Part shown: positions 42,576 to 54,850 of the stretch, in pieces
Layout of the letters: each line of letters starts with the position of its first letter
How positions within the stretch are numbered: the stretch's first letter is position 1
Origin: Leptobrachium leishanense
Lineage: Eukaryota; Chordata; Amphibia; Anura; Megophryidae
Assembly: GCA_009667805.1 (NCBI GenBank)
Contig: CM019063.1
Coordinates: 348,940,862-349,004,861, forward strand
Direction: 5' to 3'
Length of the DNA stretch: 64,000 nucleotides
The notes under the pieces: model-generated
Database searches by the model: none
The model's input: only the letters and a program-made list of their open reading frames with translations
Told to the model about the DNA's origin: nothing
Made by a program: the position numbers and the translations under genes

Positions 42576-43434
42576 TAGGGCTGAAACAACTAATCGATTA
42601 ATCTATGATGAAATTAGTTGTCATCTATTTCCATTATCGATTTAATCGTCCTGTGTACGGCACACACTGCTTAGAGTCAGACTGAGTTAAAGGTAATTAA
42701 CCTCAGCTTCGAAGCTGATTGGAGAAGAGGCGCCGCTGCTTTACTAGGTATGATTTAGTTCTAGGGTTGTGTCAGACACAACCAGTTTGCTTTTATTCCG
42801 TTTACAACAGTAGCAGAACTAGAACACAAACAATAGGATACTGCCACTGGGTGAAGCAGCTGTAGGCCTGTGTTTTATCCTTACTTGAAGCTGGAGTCCT
42901 GTGCCACCACCCCACACTCCCTGCCACACCCTCTTTGGTCAGAAACTACCATTCCCCCCCTTTTGGTCTGGTGCCGTTCCCCAAACTCCCACACTCAGAT
43001 CCGGTCTTTTTCCATACCCGCTCCCTCTCACACTCGGGTCAAGTCACTTGAGCAAAGTCACTCCCTTCCACCTCCAGTCCCTCCTCCCACCCAGATTGTT
43101 CACGAAATTTAAAAAGGACACTCCACGCACCCTGACGACTTCAGCTTATTAACCCTGATTTCATGCTGACCTCATCATGATCTATGACCAAGTGCTTGTA
43201 GCCGCGTTCATTTGAGAAAGCAAACCTGAGCTTAAGCTGTGCATGCAGCATCAACCTATCCCTCTGACCGAGCACTCACATACCTTGTGTGTGTGAAAAG
43301 TACGCAAGGTATGCAATTTGCATATGTACATAAGAAAGTGACATACACTACGCAAATTGCTTAAGTAAATGATTTTTTTTTTATTATTTTTTATCCAATG
43401 AATCGATTTTATGAGAGTAATCGTTGCAGCCCTA
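42576..43434 (+). mobile_element. hAT element (TAGGGCTGAAACAACTAATCG family), copy C, complete
   Basis: Starts TAGGGCTGAAACAACTAATCG, ends AATCGTTGCAGCCCTA, with the exact 8-bp duplication ATTATTAT (42568-42575 and 43435-43442). At 859 bp and uninterrupted, it is the reference copy for this family here. No transposase. Confidence 0.92.
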
Positions 43435-43543
43435 ATTATTATAGGGAAAATGGAAAATGGCAATTGCTCACACTATACACTCCGAATACCCAGCAAACCA
43501 GATGGTAGTGGTTTCCCCCAAACCAGAAAGTGCTAATTGAAAC

Positions 43544-43700
43544 AATACGTATCTGGTCTGCGCGAAATGGACGCTAGGGGACTCGGATTGATTTCTCACA
43601 TGACGTCACCGATATTTATACATGTAGAGATATAAGTACAAAACAAATGCAATTCTAAGTGCAGTGGAGCAACAATCAGTGCAGAGTGTATGTCTTTATA
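43544..43700 (+). repeat. Inverted arm, left copy
   Basis: From AATACGTATCTGGTCTGCG to AGTGTATGTCTTTATAT. It matches the reverse complement of 44721-44877 with about two or three mismatches. Confidence 0.92.
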
Positions 43701-44045
43701 TAGTTGATCAACTCACAAACGGAGAGCCCATACACTGGCTCTGAGTGGATCGTTGCCTTTGGGTTGATTGTCTTCAGATAACTTCTCAGGTAACCCTCTC
43801 CTTAATGTTGATAACTCATTGCATCCATGAGGTATGGGAGAGAAGAAGAAGATACAATCTTGTGTATATCTGACATAAAATAGTATACTGTAACAGCTAA
43901 AGGTGAAAACTCACATTTGGTGGAGCTATTCTCAGCTCTAGACAGAAGGCGCATGGGTTTCGTAGGTCAAACCCAATAAAAAACCAAAACATGCAGCATC
44001 GGTTCTTCTAAAATTTAATGAATAATTGAAACAAAATAAAAGCAA

Positions 44046-44107
44046 GAATATAAGTCAGGACGCGTTTCGCCGTCGACACACGGCTTCATCAGCTGGTCTA
44101 TATACTT
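44046..44107 (-). ncRNA. Hammerhead ribozyme motif, complete core
   Basis: On the minus strand: stem-I base CAG, CTGATGA (44092-44086), a perfect five-pair stem II GCCGT/ACGGC with a six-base loop, GAAA (44068-44065), the minimal stem III A-C / G-U with two-base loop GC, the cleavage triplet GTC (44061-44059), then CTG pairing back to CAG. All invariant core positions are present. The very short stem III is the form known from PLE hammerheads. Distal stem I adds ATATA/TATAT pairing. Predicted cleavage is after position 44059. Confidence 0.82.
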
Positions 44108-44716
44108 CAGTCTGCAGTGCACACACACAGCTGTGGGCCATTTTTTTTTCACCTGCTGCAGGTTGAACTTCAGGCAGGGCTGTGTTTAAGGGGGCTTCAG
44201 GTCAGGCTGAGCTCTGGGTTGCAGTGCTGTGTCCCGGGTCGTAACTGCTCATTATGGATGGAGTCAGTGGACGGAGCAACGGGGCTTTAAAGATGGAGCT
44301 GAGGAAGGAGGGGGAGCTGCTGCAGCTATTGGGGTTGGTTAGTGCGTGACTGCGTGGGGCTAGTGAAGGGAGCAGAGCACTCAGCAACACCCTGGTTGTA
44401 ATTACTTAAAATGGAACAGCCAGCCAGCTAGCGATATACAGTTAAACATACAGTAAACCTTTTTTTTTCAGACCGGTGACCGGGTCTTACCCTGCTCTCT
44501 CCGAGATCTGCATGCAGGGTCGGTCGACCCCCTCCACCCCCCCTAATTTAATGTTTAAAATATGAATAAACGTGTTCAGTTTATACCAGATTTGTGAGAA
44601 ATTGTGTTATTTTTCAAAAATTTAAGCGCACAGAATATCGGCCCCTGATATTGGTTATCTGACTGAGAGACGGCCGATAATCGTTATCGGCCTGGAAAAA
44701 AACATATCGGTCTATC
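44108..44716. mobile_element. Half hAT MITE (TAGGGATAGACCGATA family)
   Basis: This runs from the palindrome centre (CAGTGCACACACACAGCTGTGG) to the right terminus (GGAAAAAAACATATCGGTCTATCCTTA). It matches the right half of 55880-57136, and the left half is absent. It begins within about ten bases of the hammerhead's stem I. Confidence 0.72.
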
Positions 44717-44720
44717 CTTA

Positions 44721-44877
44721 ATATAAAGACATACACTCTGCACTGATTGTTGCTCCACTGCACTTAGAATTGCATTTGTTTTGTGCTTATATCTCTACAT
44801 GTATAAATATCGGTGACGTCATGTGAGAAATCAATCCGAGTCCCCTAGCGTCCATTTCACGCAGACCAGATACGTAT
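44721..44877 (-). repeat. Inverted arm, right copy
   Basis: Inverse of 43544-43700, ending four bases before the right target duplication. Confidence 0.92.
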
Positions 44878-44894
44878 TTTTCTAATTATTATAG

Positions 44895-45602
44895 ACCTGG
44901 ACATATCCACTGAAATGAAGAGAGCTGTTGGTAACCACTCCTGTAACTGTGTAATTTTGAGGGACATTCCAACTCTGTGATACCTATGAATCACGGATTA
45001 TTTTGTTGGCTTCTATTTTCCAGATACTCGAGTTTATCCTGGAGTGTTTTGATTGTTGTTGGTTGAGTTTAAATGGTGACCTGTAAGGAGTTCAGATCAT
45101 CCTCCGTGGAGGACTGTCTAGCGGAGATCATTGCAGAATGGGTTTGCAGTAGTTAGAGAGTGTCGATGGATGATTTAAATTCTTGAAATTATGTTTCAAA
45201 AATTGGTTTTCACTGTGGAGGTAATCCTTGGCCATATCTGTGGCTGATTTGTGATGTGGCCGTTGTTTGCTGTGAGGTGGCAAAATAATCCTTGTCCTTC
45301 ATCTTGTAGAGTAAGGGATGAAGAGTGTGGCCAAGGGCTCACGAGATGGGTTTTTTTATGACCTTTTGGGAAAGTCGTTTGGAATGCATTTTTACCCAAG
45401 ATTTATTAATGTAGGAAATGGTTTATTTCCCTCTCTGCTTTTTTTTTTAGCCAGACTGAGACCCACTTCCCTCACAAACATTTTTTTAGCAAGAGGAGTT
45501 TTAACCACAAAAGGAAGAAATTGTGGATACGAAAAGGTAGAATTAGGGCAGATCTCAGGGAGATTCTGAATAATTATTGGATAAAGAGAGGGTGAAATCT
45601 GA
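44895..45602. other. No gene seen
   Basis: A minus-strand frame (45196-45700) is open for some distance with a Lys/Arg/Pro-rich composition that could be the decayed N-terminal part of a retroelement protein. I cannot assign it. Confidence 0.25.
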
Positions 45603-45769
45603 GAGGTAGGCAGGGCCGGACTGGGAATAAAAAGCAGCCCTGGAAAAAAAAAAATTAAACCAGCCCTATTGTTGGTACGGCCGGAGCCTGGCCTTTCCAA
45701 TAATACTAAGAATGACCAGAGTTTATGTAACCGAAATTACTACAATAAAAAAACAATGATGGTGCTCTG

Positions 45770-46140
45770 TGATACAGTAGTGTGTAGGAGTGTGAGTTTT
45801 ATTGCTGTGCAGCACTGTGATACGCTCATACACACCGCACATTACTGTATCTCGGCTCTGCACAGCAACAAAGCTCATAGCAATGTGCGGTGTCTATGAG
45901 CGTATCACAGATCTGCACGGCAGGAAAAGCTCATACGCACCGCACATTATTGTGAGTTTTGTTGCTGTGCAGCACTGTGATACAGTAATGTGCAGTATGA
46001 GTGTATCGCATTGCTGCACAGCAACAAAACTCACAATAATGTGCGGTGCGTTAGAGCGTTGCTGCTGTGCAGATCTGTGATATGCTCATACACACTGCAC
46101 ATTACTGTGTCACAGACCTCCATAGCCATAAAACTCATAG
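45770..46140. repeat. Palindromic tandem region
   Basis: Direct and inverted copies of a phrase such as AGCACTGTGATACGCTCATA with CACACCGCACATTACTGT alternate about every 70-90 bp. Confidence 0.7.
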
Positions 46141-46145
46141 TAATG

Positions 46146-49100
46146 TGATTTGGTTAGAAAACTAGGGTTAGAAGCTATTAGGGGTACAAATTAGGGTTAG
46201 AAGCTATTAGGGGTACAGATTAGGGTTAGAAGCTATTAGGGGTACAGATTAGGGTTAGAAGCTATTAGGGGTACAGATTAGGGTTAGAAGCTATTAGGGT
46301 ACAGATTAGGGTTAGAAGCTATTAGGGGTACAGATTAGGGTTAGAAGCTATTAGGGGTACAGATTAGGGTTATAAACTACTAGGGGTACAGATTAGGGTT
46401 AGAAGCTATTGGGGGCATTGATTAGGGGTACAGATTAGGGTTAGAAGCTATTAGGGGTACAGATTAGGGTTAGACGCTATTAGGTGCACAGATTAGGGTT
46501 AGAAGCTATTAGGGGCACAGATTAGGGTTAGAAGCTATTTTGGGGTACAAATTAGGGGTACAGATTAGGGTTAGAAAATACTAGGTGTACAGATTAGGGG
46601 CATTGATTAGGGGCACAGATTAGGGTTAGAAGCTATTAGGGGCACGGATTAGGGTTAGAAGCTATTAGGGCACAGATTAGGGTTAGAAAGAAACTATTAG
46701 GGGCACAGATTAGGGTTAGACGCTATTATGGGCATTGATTAGGGGCACAGATTAGGGTTAGAAACTATTAGGGGCATTGATTACTGGCACAGATTAGGGT
46801 TAGAAGATATTAGGGGAACCGATTAGGGTTAGAAGCTATTAGGGGCACGGATTAGGGTTAGGAGCTATTAGGGGCACAGATTAGGGTTAGAAACTATTAG
46901 GGGCACAGATAAGGGGAACAGATTAGGGTTAGAAGCTATTATGGGCATTGATTAGGGGCACAGATTAGGGTTAGAAGCTATTAGGGGCATTGATTACTGG
47001 CACAGATTAGGGTTAGAAGATATTAGGGGCACAGATTAGGGTTAGAAACTATTAGGGGCACAGATTAGGGTTAGAGGCTATTAGGGGCACAGATTAGGGT
47101 TAGAGGCTATTAGGGGCACAGATTAGGGTTAGAAAAACTATTAGGGGAACAGATTAGGGTTAGAAGCTATTATGGGCACAGATTAGGGTTAGAAGCTATT
47201 ATGGGCATTGATTAGGGGCACAGATTAGGGTTAGAAATTTATCGGCACAGATTAGGGTTAGAGGCTATTAGGGGCACGGATTAGGGTTAGAAGCTATTAG
47301 GGGCACGGATTAGGGTTAGAAGCTATTAGGGGCACGGATTAGGTTTAGAAGCTATTAGGGGCACAGATTAGGGTTAGAAACTATTAGGGGCACAGATTAG
47401 GGTTAGAAGCTATTAGGGGCACGGATTAGGGTTAGAAGCTATTAGGGGCACGGATTAGGGTTAGAAGCTATTAGGGGCACGGATTAGGGTTAGAAGCTAT
47501 TAGGGGTACAAATTAGGGTTAGAAGCTATTAGGGGTACAAATTAGGGTTAGAAGCTATTAGGGGTACAAATTAGGGTTAGAAGCTATTAGGGGTACAGAT
47601 TAGGGTTAGAAGCTATTAGGGGTACAGATTAGGGTTAGAAGCTATTAGGGGTACAGATTAGGGTTAGAAGATATTAGGTGCACAGATTAGGGTTAGAAGC
47701 TATTAGGGGCACAGATTAGGGTTAGAAGCTATTTTGGGGTACAAATTAGGGGTACAGATTAGGGTTAGAAGATACTAGGTGTACAGATTAGGGGCATTGA
47801 TTAGGGGAACAGATTAGGGTTAGAAGCTATTAGGGGCATTGATTAGGGTTAGAAGCTATTAGGGCCACAGATTAGGGTTAGAAAGAAACTATTAGGGGCA
47901 CAGATTAGGGTTAGAAGCTATTATGGGCATTGATTAGGGGCACAGATTAGGGTTAGAAACTATTAGGGGCATTGATTACTGGCACAGATTAGGGTTAGAA
48001 GATATTAGGGGAACCGATTAGGGTTAGAAGCTATTAGGGGCACAGATTAGGGTTAGAAAGAAACTATTAGGGGCACAGATTAGGGTTAGAAGCTATTATG
48101 GGCATTGATTAGGGGCACAGATTAGGGTTAGAAGATATTAGGGGAACAGATTAGGGTTTAGAAGATATTATGGGCATTGATTAGGGGCACAGATTAGGGT
48201 TAGAAGCTATTAGGGGCATTGATTACTGGCACAGATTAGGGTTAGAAACTATTAGGGGCACAGATTAGAGTTAGAAAGAAACTATTAGGGGCACAGATTA
48301 GGGTTAGAAAGAAACTATTAGGGGCACAGATTAGGGTTAGAGGCTATTAGGGGCACAGATTAGGGTTAGAGGCTATTAGGGGCACAGATTAGGGTTAGAA
48401 AAACTATTAGGGGAACAGATTAGGGTTAGAAGCTATTATGGGCACAGATTAGGGTTAGAAGCTATTATGGGCATTGATTAGGGGCACAGATTAGGGTTAG
48501 AGGCTATTAGGGCACGGATTAGGGTTAGAAGCTATTAGGGGCACGGATTAGGGTTAGAAGCTATTAGGGGCACGGATTAGGGTTAGAAGCTATTAGGGGC
48601 ACGGATTAGGGTTAGAAGCTATTAGGGGCACGGATTAGGGTTAGAAGCTATTAGGGGCACGGATTAGGGTTAGAAGCTATTAGGGCACGGATTAGGGTTA
48701 GAAGCTATTAGGGGCACGGATTAGGGTTAGAAGCTATTAGGGGCGGATTAGGGTTAGAAGCTATTAGGGGCACGGATTAGGGTTAGAAGCTATTAGGGGC
48801 ACGGATTAGGGTTAGAAGCTATTAGGGGCACGGATTAGGGTTAGAAGCTATTAGGGGCACGGATTAGGGTTAGAAGCTATTAGGGGCACGGATTAGGGTT
48901 AGAAGCTATTAGGGGCACGGATTAGGGTTAGAAGCTATTAGGGGCACGGATTAGGGTTAGAAGCTATTAGGGGCACGGATTAGGGTTAGGAGCTATTGGG
49001 GGCACGGATTAGGGTTAGGAGCTATTAGGGGCACAGATTAGGGTTAGAAGCTATTAGGGTCAAGGATTAGGGTTAGGAGCTATTAGGGGCACAGATTAGG

Positions 49101-52100
49101 GTTAGGAGCTATTAGGGGCACGGATTAGGGTTAGAAGCTATTAGGGGCACGGATTAGGGTTAGAAGCTATTATGGGCACAGATTAGGGTTAGAAACTGTT
49201 ATGGGCATTGATTAGGGGCACGGATTAGGGTTAGAAGCTATTATGGGCACAGATTAGGGTTAGAAACTGTTATGGGCATTGATTAGGGGCACGGATTAGG
49301 ATTAGAAGCTATTATGGGCACAGATTAGGGTTAGAAATTTATGGGCATTGATTGGGGGCACAGATTAGGGTTAGAAGCTATTAGGGGCATTGATTACTGG
49401 CACAGATTAGGGTTAGAAACTATTAGGGGCACAGATTAGAGTTAGAAAGAAACTATTAGGGGCACAGATTAGGGTTAGAAAGAAACTATTAGGGGCACAG
49501 ATTAGGGTTAGAGGCTATTAGGGGCACAGATTAGGGTTAGAGGCTATTAGGGGCACAGATTAGGGTTAGAAAAACTATTAGGGGAACAGATTAGGGTTAG
49601 AAGCTATTATGGGCACAGATTAGGGTTAGAAGCTATTATGGGCATTGATTAGGGGCACAGATTAGGGTTAGAGGCTATTAGGGGCACGGATTAGGGTTAG
49701 AAGCTATTAGGGGCACGGATTAGGGTTAGAAGCTATTAGGGGCACGGATTAGGGTTAGAAGCTATTAGGGGCACGGATTAGGGTTAGAAGCTATTAGGGG
49801 CACGGATTAGGGTTAGAAGCTATTAGGGGCACGGATTAGGGTTAGAAGCTATTAGGGGCACGGATTAGGGTTAGAAGCTATTAGGGGCACGGATTAGGGT
49901 TAGAAGCTATTAGGGGCACGGATTAGGGTTAGAAGCTATTAGGGGCACGGATTAGGGTTAGAAGCTATTAGGGCACGGATTAGGGTTAGAAGCTATTAGG
50001 GGCACGGATTAGGGTTAGAAGCTATTAGGGGCACGGATTAGGGTTAGAAGCTATTAGGGGCACGGATTAGGGTTAGAAGCTATTAGGGGCACGGATTAGG
50101 GTTAGAAGCTATTGGGGGCACGGATTAGGGTTAGGGCTATTAGGGGCACAGATTAGGGTTAGAAGCTATTAGGGTCAAGGATTAGGGTTAGGAGCTATTA
50201 GGGGCACAGATTAGGGTTAGGAGCTATTAGGGGCACGGATTAGGGTTAGAAGCTATTAGGGGCACGGATTAGGGTTAGAAGCTATTAGGGGCACGGATTA
50301 GGGTTAGAAGCTATTAGGGGCACGGATTAGGGTTAGAAGCTATTAGGGGCACGGATTAGGGTTAGAAGCTATTAGCACGGTATTAGGGGCACGGATTAGG
50401 GTTAGAAGCTATTAGGGGCACGGATTAGGGTTAGAAGCTATTAGGGGCACGGATTAGGGTTAGAAGCTATTAGGGGCACGGATTAGGGTTAGAAGCTATT
50501 AGGGGCACGGATTAGGGTTAGAAGCTATTAGGGGCACGGATTAGGGTTAGAAGCTATTAGGGGCACGGATTAGGGTTAGAAGCTATTAGGGGCACGGATT
50601 AGGGTTAGAAGCTATTAGGGGCACGGATTAGGGTTAGAAGCTATTGGGGGCACGGATTAGGGTTAGGAGCTATTAGGGGCACAGATTAGGGTTAGAAGCT
50701 ATTAGGGTCAAGGATTAGGGTTAGGAGCTATTAGGGGCACAGATTAGGGTTAGGAGCTATTAGGGGCACGGATTAGGGTTAGAAGAAGCTATTAGGGGCA
50801 CGGATTAGGGTTAGAAGCTATTATGGGCACAGATTAGGGTTAGAAACTGTTATGGGCATTGATTAGGGGCACGGATTAGGGTTAGAAGCTATTATGGGCA
50901 CAGATTAGGGTTAGAAACTGTTATGGGCATTGATTAGGGGCACGGATTAGGATTAGAAGCTATTATGGGCACAGATTAGGGTTAGAAATTTATGGGCATT
51001 GATTAGGGGCACAGATTAGGGTTAGAAGCTATTAGGGGCATTGATTACTGGCACAGATTAGGGTTAGAAACTATTAGGGGCACAGATTAGAGTTAGAAAG
51101 AAACTATTAGGGGCACAGATTAGGGTTAGAAAGAAACTATTAGGGGCACAGATTAGGGTTAGAGGCTATTAGGGGCACAGATTAGGGTTAGAGGCTATTA
51201 GGGGCACAGATTAGGGTTAGAGGCTATTAGGGGCACAGATTAGGGTTAGAAAAACTATTAGGGGAACAGATTAGGGTTAGAAGCTATTATGGGCACAGAT
51301 TAGGGTTAGAAGCTATTATGGGCATTGATTAGGGGCACAGATTAGGGTTAGAGGCTATTAGGGGCACGGATTAGGGTTAGAAGCTATTAGGGGCACGGAT
51401 TAGGGTTAGAAGCTATTAGGGGCACGGATTAGGGTTAGAAGCTATTAGGGGCACGGATTAGGGTTAGAAGCTATTAGGGGCACGGATTAGGGTTAGAAGC
51501 TATTAGGGGCACGGATTAGGGTTAGAAGCTATTAGGGGCACGGATTAGGGTTAGAAGCTATTAGGGGCACGGATTAGGGTTAGAAGCTATTAGGGGCACG
51601 GATTAGGGTTAGAAGCTATTAGGGGCACGGATTAGGGTTAGAAGCTATTAGGGGCACGGATTAGGGTTAGAAGCTATTAGGGGCACGGATTAGGGTTAGA
51701 AGCTATTAGGGCACGGATTAGGGTTAGAAGCTATTAGGGGCACGGATTAGGGTAGAAGCTATTAGGGGCACGGATTAGGGTTAGAAGCTATTAGGGGCAC
51801 GGATTAGGGTTAGAAGCTATTAGGGGCACGGATTAGGGTTAGAAGCTATTGGGGGCACGGATTAGGGTTAGAAGCTATTAGGGCACAGATTAGGGTTAGA
51901 AGCTATTAGGGTCAAGGATTAGGGTTAGGAGCTATTAGGGCACAGATTAGGGTTAGGAGCTATTAGGGGCACGGATTAGGGTTAGAAGCTATTAGGGGCA
52001 CGGATTAGGGTTAGAAGCTATTATGGGCACAGATTAGGGTTAGAAACTGTTATGGGCATTGATTAGGGGCACGGATTAGGGTTAGAAGCTATTATGGGCA

Positions 52101-54850
52101 CAGATTAGGGTTAGAAACTGTTATGGGCATTGATTAGGGGCACGGATTAGGATTAGAAGCTATTATGGGCACAGATTAGGGTTAGAAATTTATGGGCATT
52201 GATTAGGGGCACAGATTAGGGTTAGAAGCTATTAGGGGCATTGATTACTGGCACAGATTAGGGTTAGATGATATTAGGGGAACAGATTAGGGTTTAGAAG
52301 ATATTATGGGCATTGATTAGGGGCACAGATTAGGGTTAGAAGCTATTAGGGGCACAGATTAGGGTTAGAAGCTATTATGGGCATTGATTACTGGCACAGA
52401 TTAGGGTTAGAAGATATTAGGGGCACAGATTAGGGTTAGAAACTATTAGGGGCACAGATTAGGGTTAGAAAGAAACTATTAGGGGCACAGATTAGGGTTA
52501 GAGGCTATTAGGGGCACAGATTAGGGTTAGAAACTATTAGGGGCACGGATTAGGGTTAGAAGCTATTAGGGGCACGGATTAGGGTTAGAAGCTATTAGGG
52601 GCACGGATTAGGGTTAGAAGCTATTAGGGGCACGGATTAGGGTTAGAAGCTATTAGGGGCACGGATTAGGGTTAGAAGCTATTAGGGGCACGGATTAGGG
52701 TTAGAAGCTATTAGGGGCACGGATTAGGGTTAGAAGCTATTAGGGGCACGGATTAGGGTTAGAAGCTATTGGGGGCACGGATTAGGGTTAGGAGCTATTA
52801 GGGTCACGGATTAGGGTTAGGAGCTATTAGGGGCACAGATTAGGGTTAGGAGCTATTAGGGGCACGGATTAGGGTTAGAAGCTATTAGGGGCACAGATTA
52901 GGGTTAGAAGCTATTATGGGCACAGATTAGGGTTAGAAACTGTTATGGGCATTGATTAGGGGCACGGATTAGGGTTAGAAGCTATTATGGGCACAGATTA
53001 GGGTTAGAAACTGTTATGGGCATTGATTAGGGGCACGGATTAGGATTAGAAGCTATTATGGGCACAGATTAGGGTTAGAACCTTATGGGCATTGATTAGG
53101 GGCACAGATTAGGGTTAGAAGCTATTAGGGGCATTGATTACTGGCACAGATTAGGGTTAGATGATATTAGGGGAACAGATTAGGGTTTAGAAGATATTAT
53201 GGGCATTGATTAGGGGCACAGATTAGGGTTAGAAGCTATTAGGGGCACAGATTAGGGTTAGAAGCTATTATGGGCATTGATTACTGGCACAGATTAGGGT
53301 TAGAAGATATTAGGGGCACAGATTAGGGTTAGAAACTATTAGGGGCACAGATTAGGGTTAGAAAGAAACTATTAGGGGCACAGATTAGGGTTAGAGGCTA
53401 TTAGGGGCACAGATTAGGGTTAGAAACTATTAGGGGCACGGATTAGGGTTAGAAGCTATTAGGGGCACGGATTAGGGTTAGAAGCTATTAGGGGCACAGA
53501 TTAGGGTTAGAAGCTATTAGGGGCACAGATTAGGGTTAGAAGCTATTATGGGCATTGATTAGGGGCACAGATTAGGGTTAGAAACTATTAGGGGCATTGA
53601 TTACTGGCACAGATAATAGAGGCACAGATTAGGGTTAGAAATTTATGGGCATTGATTAGGGGAACAGATTAGGGTTAGAAGCTATTATGGGCACAGATTA
53701 GGGTTAGAAGCTATTAGGGGCATTGATTACTGGCACAGATTAGGGTTAGAAGATATTAGGGGCACAGATTAGGGTTAGAAGATATTAGGGGCACAGATTA
53801 GGGTTAGAAAGAAACGGTTAGGGGCACAGATTAGGGTTAGAAACTATTATGGGCATTGATTAGGGGCACAGATTAGGGTTAGAAGCTATTAGGGGCACGG
53901 ATTAGGGTTAGAGGCTATTAGGGGCACGGATTAGGGTTAGAAGCTATTAGGGGCACAGATTAGGGTTAGAAGCTATTAGGGGAACAGATTGGGGTTAGAA
54001 GCTATTAGGGGAACAGATTATGGTTAGAAGCTATGGCATTGATTAGGGTTAGAAGCTATTAGGGGCACAGATTAGGGTTAGAAGCTATTAGGGGCACAGA
54101 TTAGGGTTAGAAAGAAACGATTAGGGGCACAGATTAGGGGAACAGATTAGGGTTAGAAGCTATTATGGGCATTGATTAGGGGAACAGATTAGGGTTAGAA
54201 GCTATTATGGGCATTGATTAGGGGAACAGATTAGGGTTAGAAGATATTAGGGGAACCGATTAGGGTTAGAAGCTATTAGGGCATTGATTACTGGCACAGA
54301 TTAGGGTTAGAAGCTATTAGGAGCACAGATTAGGGTTAGAAGCTATTAGGGGCACAGATTAGGGTTAGAAGCTATTAGGGGCATTGATTACTGGCACAGA
54401 TTAGGGTTAGAAGCTAATAGAGGCACAGATTAGGGTTAGAAAGAAACGATTAGGGGCACAGATTAGGGTTAGAAACTATTATGGGCGTTGATTAGGGGCA
54501 CAGATTAGGGTTAGAAGCTGTTAGGGGCATTGATTACTGTCACAGATTAGGGTTAGAGGCTATTAGGGGCACAGATTAGGGTTAGAGGCTATTAGGGGCA
54601 CAGATTAGGGTTAGAGCTATTAGGGGCACGGATTAGGGTTAGAAGCTATTAGGGGCACGGATTAGGGTTAGAAGCTATTAGGGGCACGGATTAGGGTTAG
54701 AAGCTATTAGGGGCACGGATTAGGGTTAGAAACTATTAGGGGCACGGATTAGGTTTAGAAGCTATTAGAGGCACGGGTTAGGTTTAGAAACTATTAGAGG
54801 CACGGGTTAGGGTTAGAAGCTATTAGGGGGACGGGTTAGGGTTAGAAAGT
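46146..54850 (+). repeat. 8.7-kb minisatellite with telomere-like TTAGGGTTAG in each unit
   Basis: Units of about 29 bp each contain ATTAGGGTTAG then AAGCTATTAGGGG and a short variable spacer (CACGG, CACAG, TACAG, AACAG). By length there are about 300 units. The plus strand is strongly G-rich over C. Variant units (with AAAGAAACTATT, GCATTGATTACTGGC, AACTGTTATGGGC, GGGTCAAGG) recur in the same order several times. This indicates higher-order duplication. Terminal units are more diverged than central ones. Confidence 0.95.

Larger units (their letters stand above)
43445..44881 (-). mobile_element. Non-autonomous PLE-type element with inverted arms and hammerhead
   Basis: Flanked by the exact 13-bp duplication CTAATTATTATAG (43432-43444 and 44882-44894). 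A unique left segment of about 100 bp is followed by a 157-bp arm (43544-43700). Its near-identical inverse (44721-44877) closes the right side. A complete hammerhead motif sits on the minus strand (44046-44107). Between it and the right arm lies half of an hAT MITE. Long variable target duplications and terminal hammerheads are PLE features. No PLE protein is encoded. Confidence 0.72.

Noticed and set aside
46146..54850. True interstitial telomeric repeat or chromosome end
   Set aside because: The unit is about 29 bp with only one TTAGGGTTAG, not tandem TTAGGG, and it lies inside a delimited hAT-like element.
46146..54850. CRISPR array
   Set aside because: No constant repeat with unique spacers; the units are contiguous variants and the context is vertebrate transposons.
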